A stretch of 64,000 bases of DNA from Rhodopirellula baltica. Its GTDB lineage: Bacteria; Planctomycetota; Planctomycetia; Pirellulales; Pirellulaceae. Location: contig PPHI01000063.1 of assembly GCA_002901265.1 (NCBI GenBank), positions 62,001-126,000 of the forward strand, written 5' to 3'. Of the stretch, positions 1-9,099 are shown piece by piece (position 1 is the stretch's first letter; each line of letters opens with the position of its first letter). A model generated the notes under the pieces. That model had not been told where the DNA came from. It saw only the letters and a list, made by a program, of their open reading frames with translations, and did no database searches. Position numbers and translations under genes: made by a program.

Positions 1-507
1 AACCAGCCGATCATTCGTCTTCTCAAGGAACTGGAACCGACTGTCGTTCAAGTTCTCAACGGACAAGAACGGGCAAGATCCAAATACTACATCCATCCAA
101 TGATTGCTTGGTCGCTTATTGGAACGCTGGTCGGAAGCCTGTTTACCATCCCCATCGCACTGATGTTTAACACCGGCGACCTAGGCGTGGTGCTATGCGC
201 CGCTCTGATCGTGATGTGGCTCGTTGCCATGCTCCTCTCGTATTACCGATGGCTGTACCCTAAATATCTGAAAGCACGCCATGAACGAATGACACTTCAG
301 TGGTTACTTGAGGGGTACTCCCAATTTTGGCGCCAAAGATTGTTCCGCTTGGCGCAAACCACCGACCAACCGATTGGACACTTGCTGAATCAAATCAACC
401 ATCTGTCGAAAGCGACGATGAATACCAACACGGGCAACACCGTCCACTACTTTGCGACGCAAGATGCAGGACTGATCATTTTCGTCTCGCTGCGTTCGCT
501 ACTCTAA
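1..507 (+). CDS. partial membrane protein, 5' end outside window
   Basis: The frame is open from base 1 without a stop, so the gene begins upstream; the first ATG inside is at 100. About 168 residues are visible. Two hydrophobic helices follow each other (IAWSLIGTLVGSLFTIPIAL and VVLCAALIVMWLVAMLLSYY), then a basic cytoplasmic-looking stretch (RWLYPKYLKARHERM) and a soluble tail. I do not recognise a family, and the C-terminal 60 residues show no motif. It is convergent with the histidine kinase gene, with stop codons only a few bases apart. An integral membrane protein is well supported by the helices; any function is unknown. Confidence 0.55.
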   Translation, partial: NQPIIRLLKELEPTVVQVLNGQERARSKYYIHPMIAWSLIGTLVGSLFTIPIALMFNTGDLGVVLCAALIVMWLVAMLLSYYRWLYPKYLKARHERMTLQWLLEGYSQFWRQRLFRLAQTTDQPIGHLLNQINHLSKATMNTNTGNTVHYFATQDAGLIIFVSLRSLL

Positions 508-513
508 AGACTG

Positions 514-1167
514 CTATGACAAAGTGAGTTGCACTTCGGTTGGACCACCGGGTTCTGAACGAACCGTCAGAGTTTGACCGACAAGCGTGGCTCGCCCTTT
601 CATGGCCCGAATTCCGAAGTGGCCACTTGGAACCGAGGTGGGATCAAAACCAGATCCATTGTCGCTGATCACCAATGACCTTGCATTGCAGCGGATGACA
701 ATTTCAGTCGCGCTTCCATGGCGAACCGCGTTCCGCACCGATTCGATCAAGATACGATACGCTGTCGTTGCCAAACCCTTTTCGAGCTCGGTTAGGCAAA
801 GCGGGCAATCGTCACTAGCGACCCAATTCGCTTGACAACTCTGCTCACAGACTTTGCCCACCGCGTCCTTGGCGGCCAACAACCAAGGCATGTGCTCGAG
901 TTCAGGAGGATAGATCTGGGTGAGCATGTTGCGTCCAAGCGAGAGCGCGTCCTGCAACCACTCCTTCACCATCTCGATCTTGTCTGCCGACGCTTGATCG
1001 AGACAAACCTCTCCGTCAGTGGACTTTGTCGGGACGGATTGCAACGTCGCCGAAGCGCCAAAGATCAACGGCAAAAGCAAGTCATGAATATCATGGCCGA
1101 TCTGAGCACGTTCCAGATCGATCAACTCGGACGCAGACAATCCCGAATCTTGATCAGGCGTGCTCAT
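514..1167 (-). CDS. soluble NarL/DesK-type sensor histidine kinase
   Basis: 217 residues with a HisKA_3 dimerisation/phosphoacceptor segment followed by a HATPase domain. The phosphoacceptor is His28 in ERAQIGHDIHD, the N box is YRILIESVRNAVRHGSA, G1 is ISDNGSGFD and G2 is GHFGIRAMKGRA. There is no membrane segment and no recognisable sensor domain, so it must receive its signal from another protein. It lies 29 bases downstream of the STAS gene on the same strand and is probably co-transcribed with it. No response regulator is adjacent. Kinase identity is confident because all ATP-binding boxes are present; the partner is inferred only from position. Confidence 0.85.
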   Translation of the reverse strand: MSTPDQDSGLSASELIDLERAQIGHDIHDLLLPLIFGASATLQSVPTKSTDGEVCLDQASADKIEMVKEWLQDALSLGRNMLTQIYPPELEHMPWLLAAKDAVGKVCEQSCQANWVASDDCPLCLTELEKGLATTAYRILIESVRNAVRHGSATEIVIRCNARSLVISDNGSGFDPTSVPSGHFGIRAMKGRATLVGQTLTVRSEPGGPTEVQLTLS

Positions 1168-1196
1168 GGCGTTTGGCGACTCTTTAGTGACTCAGC

Positions 1197-1562
1197 TCAG
1201 CTGAACCAGCCTTTCTTGTCGAAGCTAGCGATCGCCTTTTCTTCAGACGCCTGAATGTCGAACAGTTTGTTCAAGTTGGTGATTTTGAACACTTCCAAAA
1301 CGTTCGGCGAAACCTCGCAAAACTTCAGGGTCACGCTTTGTGCTTTGCAGGTCTTGTTCAACATGACCAGCTTGGTGATCATCGCGGACGACATGAACGA
1401 AACGCCGCGGAAATTCAGCAGCAACTTTTTGTTGAGTGCCTGCGGCACAGACTCTTGCAACTCTCGGCCGACAAGCTCGATCCGTTGACTGTCCAAGATC
1501 TTGCTGTCCTTAAATCCGACAACCAAGACTTCCCCGTTGTTTTCCTTAGTGGTGGCCGACAT
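1197..1562 (-). CDS. STAS-domain protein (anti-sigma factor antagonist-like)
   Basis: 121 residues covering one STAS domain, the fold of SpoIIAA and other anti-sigma antagonists. The typical central strand-helix element is LLNFRGVSFMSSAMITKL, where the serine of MSSAM sits at the position phosphorylated in SpoIIAA-like proteins. The C-terminus TNLNKLFDIQASEEKAI matches the family's last helix. It is the first gene of a likely two-gene unit with the histidine kinase that follows. A 9-base-arm inverted repeat lies about 35 bases upstream. Family is confident; whether it works in a sigma-factor partner switch or modulates the kinase is open. Confidence 0.85.
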   Translation of the reverse strand: MSATTKENNGEVLVVGFKDSKILDSQRIELVGRELQESVPQALNKKLLLNFRGVSFMSSAMITKLVMLNKTCKAQSVTLKFCEVSPNVLEVFKITNLNKLFDIQASEEKAIASFDKKGWFS

Positions 1563-1594
1563 TGACGCTGCTGCTATAGGTATTGGGAGGGGCC

Positions 1595-1619
1595 AATGAA
1601 TTCAAACCAGGAATTCATT
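1595..1619. repeat. inverted repeat upstream of the STAS gene
   Basis: AATGAATTC, a 7-base spacer, then GAATTCATT: perfect 9-base arms, 33 bases upstream of the STAS start codon. The size and position would suit a dimeric regulator or a leader hairpin. No T-tract follows on either strand, so a terminator is unlikely. Function not known. Confidence 0.4.
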
Positions 1620-1782
1620 CTTGGCGGACTTCCAGAGAAACCCGCCTTTTATTGATGTCAACAGATTACCAGCCCGGAGGGCCCAGGGCAATTCGGCGCC
1701 GCTTGAGGGGGCCATTTCCAACCACTTTATGCAGCTTTGGTTCGAACGGGCCTGCCGGTCACAACGGTCCGGTAAACCAGAC

Positions 1783-2340
1783 CTAGCGTGGCGGCATTCG
1801 GTAGAGCCCGGTTGCCTTGACCAGAACCGTGTCGATTTCCGGTTTGAAGGTCGCTTCACCGGTCACGACCACCTCGTCGCCTTTGACAACCCCAAGCGTT
1901 TTGCGGGCATCCCCGCTGCGAATCTTTCCGTCGGCGTCCAGGAACTGAATAATCGCTTTGGGAGCCTGTGCCAACTTGCGCTTACAAAACGGACAATTGT
2001 CAGCGTGATCGGGATCATCACCGGCGTGCTCTTCGTCCGGCAATTCCGAAATCATGAACGCGACTTCGCCTGGCTGAAACGGATCCGTGTCCCCCGCATC
2101 AATACGTCCGGCAAGTACGACTGAAGCGGTTTCCAAAGCAGCGTCTTTGATTTCGGTCGGCGTACTCACTTCGCCAGCGGGCATTTCTGTGAGAACCAAT
2201 TCCGGCGCAGTTGGCTTCGAAGCGGTTTGCGCGTTGGTTCCGTTGACACCGACTTTCTTGCTGCTGCAACCGACCGCAACCAAACATGCGATCGAGATCG
2301 ATGTCAAATAAGCCGAGAGCTGCCTACGTTTGATCGCCAT
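1783..2340 (-). CDS. lipoprotein with CPFC motif, hypothetical
   Basis: 185 residues. A basic start, a hydrophobic stretch and a lipobox (LVAVGC, Cys25) mark an exported lipoprotein. A low-complexity linker leads to a C-terminal domain with an acidic/His patch (EEHAGDDPDHADN) directly before a CPFC motif (Cys116, Cys119), then a small beta-rich region (AIIQFLDADGKIRSGDA). The CPFC plus His/Asp cluster looks like a metal site, but could also be redox-active. The ATG overlaps the stop codon of the upstream His-rich lipoprotein gene (TAATG), so the two are translationally coupled. No named family recognised. Confidence 0.75.
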   Translation of the reverse strand: MAIKRRQLSAYLTSISIACLVAVGCSSKKVGVNGTNAQTASKPTAPELVLTEMPAGEVSTPTEIKDAALETASVVLAGRIDAGDTDPFQPGEVAFMISELPDEEHAGDDPDHADNCPFCKRKLAQAPKAIIQFLDADGKIRSGDARKTLGVVKGDEVVVTGEATFKPEIDTVLVKATGLYRMPPR

Positions 2341-2873
2341 TACTCCAACCCTTTCAATTCGTCGATCGACTTTTGAATTGAGTCCTTTACGCTGTCATAC
2401 TTTTCAGTGCGTTCGCTCACGTCGTCGACTTCGTGCATCGTATCGTCGACAGCCGTAAAGTCATCGAGCAGCGAATCAACGGCTGCTTGTGCTTTGGCCT
2501 TCTTATCGGCGTCGTCCATCTTTGCCACCCACTGCTCAGCTGCGAGCAAGACTTCGCCAACGTGGTGCAACGGGTCGTGCGCACCCTCTGGATCGCCTTC
2601 GCCGAAGTGCTTGCCGATGTCAGTATTCAGAGCAGTCAACTCATCGGCGATCTCGACAATTGAAGCAAAGTCATGGCTGTGCTCGTCACCGTGATCGTGT
2701 GCACTATGGTCGTGCTCACTGTGATCATGTCCGTCGTGATCATCATGATCGTGGCCTTCCTCGCCACTGCTTTCACTGACAGAGGTGGTGGAAGCTTTAT
2801 CGCAGCCAGACAGTGAAGTGAATGCAAATGCAGCGAGTAACGTCAGACCGAACGCGAAGCGTGATTTCGTCAT
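2340..2873 (-). CDS. His/Asp-rich lipoprotein, putative metal binder
   Basis: 177 residues from ATG 2873. A longer in-frame reading to 3026 exists, but only the 2873 start puts a signal sequence at the N-terminus (FAFGLTLLAAFAFTSLSGC, lipidated Cys24). Residues 41-68 are a dense HDH/DHD repeat region like the metal-collecting loops of zinc and nickel proteins. The rest is a predicted helical domain (IVEIADELTALNTDIGKHF, then an AAVDSLLDDFTAVDD segment). It overlaps the following CPFC lipoprotein gene by one base. Periplasmic metal binding is inferred from composition; no family name can be assigned. Confidence 0.75.
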   Translation of the reverse strand: MTKSRFAFGLTLLAAFAFTSLSGCDKASTTSVSESSGEEGHDHDDHDGHDHSEHDHSAHDHGDEHSHDFASIVEIADELTALNTDIGKHFGEGDPEGAHDPLHHVGEVLLAAEQWVAKMDDADKKAKAQAAVDSLLDDFTAVDDTMHEVDDVSERTEKYDSVKDSIQKSIDELKGLE

Positions 2874-3262
2874 GGGAGGTGGCGCCGTGGGAATTTTGGA
2901 TGTGGGCGTGTAATGATGTGGGGAGCAAAGGTTGCACTGAAAACCAAGCACGATTCCGCTGGGGAGGACAATCGGCGGAGCACCCGCGATGGACCTTCTC
3001 TGTCTTGCAGCCCAACAGTGCTTCAAAACAATGCAACCGTCGTCTGTGGAATCGATTTTGTACGGAGCTGGAGGCTAAGTTTTGATACGAGGCGATCTTT
3101 CGATTGTGGGTGCCTTCGATTCCGATGTGATTGTACGCCAACCCATCACACTCGGTTCGTCGCTCACCCGCAACAAAGCCTGCCCAGACCAAAATTGCCA
3201 GCTCCAATTAAGCCGCGACTCCGCCGGAGACGAAATCGCAGTAAACCGACCAAAGCCAACTT
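2874..3262. other. intergenic region between typA and lipoprotein operon
   Basis: 389 bases with no convincing gene on either strand; the reading frames here lack start context and recognisable protein features. It must hold the end of the typA transcript and the promoter of the lipoprotein pair, but I see no clear terminator or promoter consensus. Confidence 0.4.
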
Positions 3263-5158
3263 CTAGCGACGTGATTCGCGTCGGCGGTCCGATTCTTTCA
3301 ACAAGATTTTGCGTAATCGGATATTTTCTGGGGTAACCTCAACCCACTCGTCTTCTTCGATGTACTCCAAAGCCATTTCCAGTGACATGCCGCGTGGCGG
3401 TTTCAGGACGACGTTTTCGTCACTGCCCGATGCACGCATGTTGGTCAGCTTCTTTTCCTTACAGGGGTTCACGGTGATGTCGTTGTCGCGGGCGTTCTCC
3501 CCAACAATCATCCCTTCGTAGACTTCCTGGCCTGCCCCGACAAAGAATTCGCCGCGATCTTGCAATGCGAACAAAGCAAAAGGCATCGTTTTGCCGCTGA
3601 CCATCGAAATCAGCACGCCGTTGGCGCGACGTGGGACATCGGCCTCAAGAGGGCGATAGCATTCAAATCGGTGGTGAATCACTGCGGTCCCGCGAGTCGC
3701 GTTCAGCAATCGTGTTCGCAACCCGATCAAGCCACGCGATGGAATCGTGAATCGCAGCAAGCTGTACTCACCACGCTGTTTCATCTCCTCCAGCGCACCG
3801 CGTCGCAAACCGACGAGTTCCATGACAGGCCCCATCGCTTCGGTGGGCACTTCCACACGCAGCGATTCAAACGGCTCGTGCGGTTTTCCGTCGATGTCGC
3901 GGTTGATCACGCGAGGCTTGCCGATGCTGAGCTCGTATCCTTCGCGTCGCATCGTTTCGATCAAGACGGCCAAGTGCAGAACGCCGCGACCTTTGACAGC
4001 ATAAGCTTCGGTGCCGGGGATCATCTCGACCCGCAGTGCAACGTTTCGTTCGAGTTCCTTTTCCAAGCGTCCTTTGATCTGACGGGTCGTCACGAACTTG
4101 CCTTCGCGACCGGCCAACGGAGAAGAGTTGACCGCAAACACCATTTCGAGCGTCGGTTCGTCGACAGCCAAACGCGGATAAGGGTTGTTCGCATCGACCA
4201 TCGAAATCGTGTCGCCGATTTCAACGCCCTCAAGTCCTTCGATCGCGACGATGTCGCCAGCTTGAGCGGAATCGGTCTTGGTACGGCCGAGTTTATCGAA
4301 GACATAAAGGCCTGCGACCTTCTGTTTGACGACGCTTTCTTTTTGGTGCATCTCGATCGTCTGACCGGCAGTGATTCCACCGGCACCGATGCGGCCAACC
4401 GCGATCCGGCCGACGTATTCGCTCCAATCAAGCGTCGTCACCATCATTCGCAGAGGCGAATCGGCGTCGACTTGTGGTCCGGGCAAGTGATCGACGAGCA
4501 GATCCAACAACGGCCGCATGTCCTCACTTGGCTCATCGGGATCGTTTGTCGCGAAGCCGCTTTTCGCACTCGCGAAGACGTAAGCGACCGAGTCTAGTTG
4601 ATCTTCACCACCGAGCTCTGCGAGCAACTCGAGTGCTTCGTCGAGAGCTTCAGCCGAACGGGCGTCGGGGCGGTCGATTTTGTTCACCACGATGATCGGC
4701 TTCACACCGGCGGCGAGTGCTTTTTCGAGCACGTAACGCGTCTGGGGCATTGGCCCCTCAGCGGCATCGACGAGCACCAAGCAGCCATCCGCCATCCGAA
4801 CGACGCGTTCGACTTCACCGCCAAAGTCAGCGTGACCAGGCGTATCGATCAAATTGATTTTCGTGTCGCGATAGTTGATCGCGATGTTTTTCGACAGAAT
4901 CGTGATCCCGCGTTCACGCTCCAAATCGTTGGAGTCCAGGATTCGCTCCTCTCTCAACTCCGTGTCTCGGAACTGACCACTTTGTTTGAGCAAGCAATCG
5001 ACGAGGGTCGTCTTGCCGTGGTCAACGTGCGCGATAATGACAACATTCCGGATATCAGCGCGCCGTTCGGTTGCGTCGTTCTGATCGGAAACTGCGAGTG
5101 GTTCGGACTGAGACAAGGTAACTAAGGCGTGTTGGTGAAGGACGGGAAGCCAAAACAC
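3263..5158 (-). CDS. typA: translational GTPase TypA/BipA
   Basis: 631 residues. TypA/BipA is a ribosome-associated elongation-factor-like GTPase linked to 50S assembly and stress adaptation. All GTPase motifs are present: G1 AHVDHGKT (43-50), G2 RGIT (83-86), G3 DTPGH (105-109), G4 NKID (149-152), G5 SAK (187-189). The family C-terminus is also seen (PRGMSLEMALEYIEEDEWVE). The start at 5158 is GTG; the conserved part begins near residue 35, and the family is usually about 605-615 residues, so a TTG or other start about 15 codons downstream is also possible. It is divergent from the nqr operon. Confidence 0.95.
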   Translation of the reverse strand: MFWLPVLHQHALVTLSQSEPLAVSDQNDATERRADIRNVVIIAHVDHGKTTLVDCLLKQSGQFRDTELREERILDSNDLERERGITILSKNIAINYRDTKINLIDTPGHADFGGEVERVVRMADGCLVLVDAAEGPMPQTRYVLEKALAAGVKPIIVVNKIDRPDARSAEALDEALELLAELGGEDQLDSVAYVFASAKSGFATNDPDEPSEDMRPLLDLLVDHLPGPQVDADSPLRMMVTTLDWSEYVGRIAVGRIGAGGITAGQTIEMHQKESVVKQKVAGLYVFDKLGRTKTDSAQAGDIVAIEGLEGVEIGDTISMVDANNPYPRLAVDEPTLEMVFAVNSSPLAGREGKFVTTRQIKGRLEKELERNVALRVEMIPGTEAYAVKGRGVLHLAVLIETMRREGYELSIGKPRVINRDIDGKPHEPFESLRVEVPTEAMGPVMELVGLRRGALEEMKQRGEYSLLRFTIPSRGLIGLRTRLLNATRGTAVIHHRFECYRPLEADVPRRANGVLISMVSGKTMPFALFALQDRGEFFVGAGQEVYEGMIVGENARDNDITVNPCKEKKLTNMRASGSDENVVLKPPRGMSLEMALEYIEEDEWVEVTPENIRLRKILLKESDRRRESRR

Positions 5159-5398
5159 AGATCGTGATTGGCTCAGCGATTGGCGCCTATCAGATCAATT
5201 ACACTCCTAGGGATAAACGACGAGATGCCTTAAAACTTCCTCTTGCGGAAGATCACCTCGCTAGACTGCAAACACCGGCACCGAGCCCTCCCTAAAGGCC
5301 AGCTTTATCTGAGGACTGACGCTACATCTGCCACCTGCCCTTTGCGGGCACACTAAAGAGTTGTAATATTCCGCACAGCAACGTTGTGAAGAGTCTGA

Positions 5399-5427
5399 AA
5401 AGCCCGTGATTTGTTGTCGCGGGCTTT
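5399..5427. terminator. hairpin between divergent typA and nqrA promoters
   Basis: AAAGCCCG and CGGGCTTT form an 8-base stem around a 13-base loop. On the minus strand the stem is followed by TTTT, on the plus strand by TTT. Since no gene ends here, it may insulate the two divergent promoters or act in a leader; a classical operon terminator is not expected at this place. Confidence 0.4.
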
Positions 5428-5438
5428 GACACGGACCG

Positions 5439-5462
5439 AGTTTGTGAAAAATATCACAAACT
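5439..5462. promoter_or_regulatory. palindromic operator upstream of nqrA (Rex- or CRP/FNR-like)
   Basis: AGTTTGTGA-N6-TCACAAACT: 9-base arms, perfectly symmetric, ending 77 bases before the nqrA ATG. The core reads TTGTGAA-N4-ATCACAA, one base off the known Rex operator TTGTGAA-N4-TTCACAA, and TGTGA-N6-TCACA, identical to the CRP consensus half-sites. Rex senses NADH/NAD+, which would suit an NADH dehydrogenase operon. The palindrome is seen; which regulator binds is inference. Confidence 0.65.
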
Positions 5463-5539
5463 TTCGGCACGTCCGCGATTCGCTGCCGCGATCTACATCA
5501 CAATCGCCGGATGCACACCCACCGCTCCTCCCTAGCCAT

Positions 5540-6889
5540 ATGATCACGATCAAAGAGGGCTTGGATCTTCCGATTCTCGGCAATCCCGCCCAGCACATTG
5601 AAGTCGCCAAACCTGTCAAACAGGTTGCCTTAGTCGGCGACGATTACATCGGCATGAAACCAACGATGTTGGTCGCACCCGGTGACAAGGTAAAACTCGG
5701 TCAACCACTGTTCACCGACAAAAAGACAGAAGGCGTGACCTACACGTCTCCTGCCGCCGGGACGGTTGCTGACGTCATTCGAGGCAAGAAACGGAAATTC
5801 GAAGCCATCGTGATCGATGTTGACCCCGCGGCGACTGAAGCCGATGCGGTCAAATTCGATGTCGCGGAGTTGGATTCGATGACCAAGGATTCGCTTACGG
5901 GTCTGTTGACCGAAAGCGGTCTGTGGACTTCGTTGCGGACACGCCCTTTCGGGAAGGTGCCGGCACCGGCGAGTTCGCCGAGCTCCATCTTCGTTCAAGC
6001 GATCGACACCAACCCGCTTGCCGCGTGCCCGGCAACCGCAATGGCAGATCGCAAAGATCAGTTCATCCTGGGATTGCGAGCCCTGACGAAACTGACTGAA
6101 GGCACCGTGCACGTCTGCAAAGCCCCTGGATCAGAAATCCCCGGCGATGGCGTCAATGGCGTGCAGGTCAGCGAATTTGGCGGCCCGCACCCTGCCGGAC
6201 TGGTTGGGACTCACATCCACGAGCTTGATCCCGTCGGCCCAAATAAGACCGTTTGGTACATCGGCTACCAAGATGTGATCGCGATCGGTGCTTTGATCAC
6301 CACCGGAATGCTGGACGTTCGCCGTGTGATTTCCCTCGCCGGTCCAGTCGTGGACAAGCCCCGATTGCTGGAAACCCGCTTGGGTGCTTCGGTCACCGAA
6401 TTGATCGATGGCGAATATGCGAGCGACTTGAACATCCGACCGATCTCCGGCTCAGTTCTCAACGGACGCACATCCACTGCCCCACACGACTTTTTGGGAC
6501 GTTATCACACCCAGATTTCGATCATCGAAGAAGGCAACGTGCGTGAATTCCTGGGCTGGCAAATGCCCGGATTCGACAAGTACAGCACCACACGCGTGTT
6601 CGCTTCGGCGATGCTTCCCGGCAAAAAATTCGCATTTACCTCCAGCACTGGTGGCAGCGAGCGAGCGATGGTTCCCCTGGGAACCTATGAAAAGGTGATG
6701 CCGCTCGACATTTTGCCGACCCAGCTGTTGCGAGCTCTGATTGTGCGTGACACCGACCAAGCTCAACAGCTTGGTGCACTTGAACTAGAAGAAGAAGACT
6801 TGGCTTTGTGCACGTTTGTCTGCCCAGGGAAGTACGAGTACGGCTCGCTACTTCGTGAAAACCTGACGACGATCGAACGCGAAGGATAA
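5540..6889 (+). CDS. nqrA: Na+-translocating NADH:quinone reductase subunit A
   Basis: 449 residues from ATG 5540, where the conserved N-terminus [16 protein letters not shown] begins; the frame extends upstream to 5411 but that part lacks conservation features. NqrA is the soluble peripheral subunit of the six-subunit Na+-NQR complex, on the cytoplasmic side, and is involved in ubiquinone reduction. Recognisable stretches include [25 protein letters not shown] and the C-terminal [17 protein letters not shown], which is typical of the family. First gene of nqrABCDEF-apbE/nqrM; the candidate operator lies just upstream. Confidence 0.95.
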   Translation: MITIKEGLDLPILGNPAQHIEVAKPVKQVALVGDDYIGMKPTMLVAPGDKVKLGQPLFTDKKTEGVTYTSPAAGTVADVIRGKKRKFEAIVIDVDPAATEADAVKFDVAELDSMTKDSLTGLLTESGLWTSLRTRPFGKVPAPASSPSSIFVQAIDTNPLAACPATAMADRKDQFILGLRALTKLTEGTVHVCKAPGSEIPGDGVNGVQVSEFGGPHPAGLVGTHIHELDPVGPNKTVWYIGYQDVIAIGALITTGMLDVRRVISLAGPVVDKPRLLETRLGASVTELIDGEYASDLNIRPISGSVLNGRTSTAPHDFLGRYHTQISIIEEGNVREFLGWQMPGFDKYSTTRVFASAMLPGKKFAFTSSTGGSERAMVPLGTYEKVMPLDILPTQLLRALIVRDTDQAQQLGALELEEEDLALCTFVCPGKYEYGSLLRENLTTIEREG

Positions 6890-6992
6890 ACCAATCAACG
6901 ATTGGCGCTAGCCGCCATCGATTCCAGCAATTTGATTTCGGCAATTCTGAATCGATTCAATTCATCCGAAATTTTTTGGACACGGATAACCA

Positions 6993-8291
6993 ATGAAAGC
7001 ACTTCGCGATGCTCTGGACAAAGTCCATCCGCTCTTTGCTAAGGGCGGACCGCTGCAGATCGCGTATCCAATGTACGAGGCGCTTGATACGTTCTTGTAC
7101 ACACCGGGCGAAGTCGCACACGGTAAAACACACGTGCGTGACACGATCGATCTGAAGCGAATGATGATCACCGTCGTCATGGCCCTCGTGCCAGCGACTA
7201 TTTTCGGAATGTGGAATGTTGGTTACCAGGCCAACCTCGCAATCCAACACGCCGCTGAAGCCGGCGAACTGTACCAAGGTGGACTGTATTTTGACTTCCA
7301 CCATTGGCTGGGCTTCACCAATGATCCGACCAATATCACCGACTGTTTTTTCCTCGGCGCGATTCACTTCCTTCCGATGTACATCGTGTGCATGTTTGTC
7401 GGGGGACATATCGAGCTGGTCTTCAGTGTTCTTCGCGGACATGAGATCAACGAGGGATTCCTGGTCACCGGTTTGCTCTTCCCACTGACGCTCCCCGCGT
7501 CGATTCCGCTTTGGCAAGTCGCCGTCGGGATCGCGTTCGGTGTCATCGTCGCCAAGGAAGTGTTCGGCGGTACCGGGCGAAACTTCCTGAACGTCGCTTT
7601 GACCAGCCGTGCGTTCTTGTACTTTGCCTACGCCGGCCAGATCAGTGGCGATAAAGTTTGGACCGCTGTTGACGGGTTCAGTGGAGCGACCGCGCTTGGC
7701 CAGATGGCTGCTGCGACTCCCGATCCGACCGGCGAGACCAATGCCGCACTGAGCGCACTCCAAGGCGTGAACTATGCACTCGGTCAAGCCGACCCGGTCA
7801 CCTGGACCGAACCGATCACCTTGAGCAGTGCTTTCCTAGGCACCATCCAAGGTTGCGTCGGCGAAACCAGCACCCTGATGTGCTTGATCGGAGCAGCCAT
7901 TCTGATCGGAACCGGAATCGGTTCGTGGAAGATCATGGCGGGTGTGCTTGCCGGTGTTGCGGGAACGTCGCTGTTCCTCAACGGCGTCAGCGGACACACC
8001 AACCCGATGATGGACGTGCCGTTCTACTGGCACTATGTCGTCGGTGGCTTGGCGTTTGGCTTGGTCTTCATGGCCACTGACCCTGTCAGTGCCTCAATGA
8101 CTGAAACTGGAAAATGGATTTACGGCGGCTTGATCGGGTTCATGACGGTTCTTATCCGTTGCATCAACCCGGCGTTTCCCGAAGGCATCATGCTGGCGAT
8201 TTTGTTCGGCAATGTCTTCGCACCGCTGATCGACTACTTCGTTGTCTCGATGAACGTTCGTCGGAGGATGGCCCGCTATGCCGCAACGTGA
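6993..8291 (+). CDS. nqrB: Na+-NQR subunit B, covalent FMN carrier
   Basis: 432 residues, an integral membrane subunit with about ten helices that carries covalent FMN and belongs to the Na+ pathway. The flavinylation motif is [11 protein letters not shown], giving Thr233 as the attachment site; the FMN is installed by ApbE, encoded at the end of this operon. The N-terminus [14 protein letters not shown] and the [14 protein letters not shown] loop are family hallmarks. It lies 103 bases after nqrA and overlaps nqrC by 14 bases, which suggests coupled translation. Confidence 0.95.
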   Translation: MKALRDALDKVHPLFAKGGPLQIAYPMYEALDTFLYTPGEVAHGKTHVRDTIDLKRMMITVVMALVPATIFGMWNVGYQANLAIQHAAEAGELYQGGLYFDFHHWLGFTNDPTNITDCFFLGAIHFLPMYIVCMFVGGHIELVFSVLRGHEINEGFLVTGLLFPLTLPASIPLWQVAVGIAFGVIVAKEVFGGTGRNFLNVALTSRAFLYFAYAGQISGDKVWTAVDGFSGATALGQMAAATPDPTGETNAALSALQGVNYALGQADPVTWTEPITLSSAFLGTIQGCVGETSTLMCLIGAAILIGTGIGSWKIMAGVLAGVAGTSLFLNGVSGHTNPMMDVPFYWHYVVGGLAFGLVFMATDPVSASMTETGKWIYGGLIGFMTVLIRCINPAFPEGIMLAILFGNVFAPLIDYFVVSMNVRRRMARYAAT

Positions 8292-9096
8292 TTCAATGAT
8301 CGGAACCCTGCTGGCCGCAACCGTTCTGTGTGTGGTCTGCTCCGCCGTCGTCAGCGTTGCTGCGGTCGGCCTACGCGAGAAGCAGGAACAGAATAAAGTT
8401 CTCGACCGTCAAAAGAACATCCTCGACGCGACCGGCTTGGCTCGCGGCGAGTATGGCTTGCCGGCGGCAGAACTTTCCAAAGAACAAATCGATGAATTGT
8501 CCAGCTGGATCAGCGAAAAGCTGGTCGACCTGGAAACCGGTGAATACGTCACCGACATGGACCCAGCCAAGTACGACCCGCGTGAAGCAGCTGAAAAGCC
8601 CGACACGAGCGTCGCGATCACTGATGTGAAGTACGACCCAGGCGTCGACCGCCGCGAGAAGATCGCCAAGGTCTATCTGGTGAAGAAGCCTGGTTCGGAA
8701 GGCGAGTTCCAACAAGTTGTTTTGCCCGTCTACGGCAAAGGCTTGTGGTCAACGCTGTACGGGTTCCTGGCTCTCCGCAGTGACCTGGAAACCATCCAGG
8801 GTTTGACGTTCTACCAACACGCCGAAACACCGGGACTGGGTGGTGAAGTCGACAACCCAGCATGGAAAGCCCAATGGGAAGGCCAGAAGCTTTACGACGA
8901 AGCCGGCGAACCTGCCGCGATCGTCGCCAAAGGCCCCGCCCCCTCGGGCAGCATGTATGCCGTTGACGGTTTGTCGGGTGCGACGATTACCAGCCGCGGT
9001 GTCACCACGTTGCTGCGTTACTGGTCGAGCGATGATGGCTACGGCAAATTCATCAAAAACTTGAACGAACAACACGCCGCAAAGTCGGGGTCCTAA
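8278..9096 (+). CDS. nqrC: Na+-NQR subunit C, covalent FMN carrier
   Basis: 272 residues: one N-terminal membrane anchor ([20 protein letters not shown]) and a periplasmic FMN domain. The flavinylation site is SGATITS, with Thr236 as FMN acceptor. The start at 8278 is preferred over ATG 8296 because the residues before the helix (QRDSMIGT) align with the family's short N-terminus; this start overlaps the nqrB end by 14 bases. An insert near residues 60-120, rich in Lys/Asp/Glu, is somewhat long. FMN is handed on from NqrF across the membrane. Confidence 0.95.
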   Translation: MPQRDSMIGTLLAATVLCVVCSAVVSVAAVGLREKQEQNKVLDRQKNILDATGLARGEYGLPAAELSKEQIDELSSWISEKLVDLETGEYVTDMDPAKYDPREAAEKPDTSVAITDVKYDPGVDRREKIAKVYLVKKPGSEGEFQQVVLPVYGKGLWSTLYGFLALRSDLETIQGLTFYQHAETPGLGGEVDNPAWKAQWEGQKLYDEAGEPAAIVAKGPAPSGSMYAVDGLSGATITSRGVTTLLRYWSSDDGYGKFIKNLNEQHAAKSGS

Positions 9097-9099
9097 GAC

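Larger units (their letters stand above)
5159..5539. promoter_or_regulatory. divergent typA-nqrA control region
   Basis: 381 bases between two divergently transcribed genes, with no convincing coding frame. It holds a hairpin (5399-5427) and the strong palindrome at 5439-5462, both close to nqrA. A smaller hairpin, CTTCC-N6-GGAAG, lies near 5237-5252. I cannot place -35/-10 elements with confidence. Confidence 0.55.

Noticed and set aside
3560-4597. 345-codon plus-strand frame inside typA
   Set aside because: Antisense to the GTPase domain motifs of TypA; no recognisable product.
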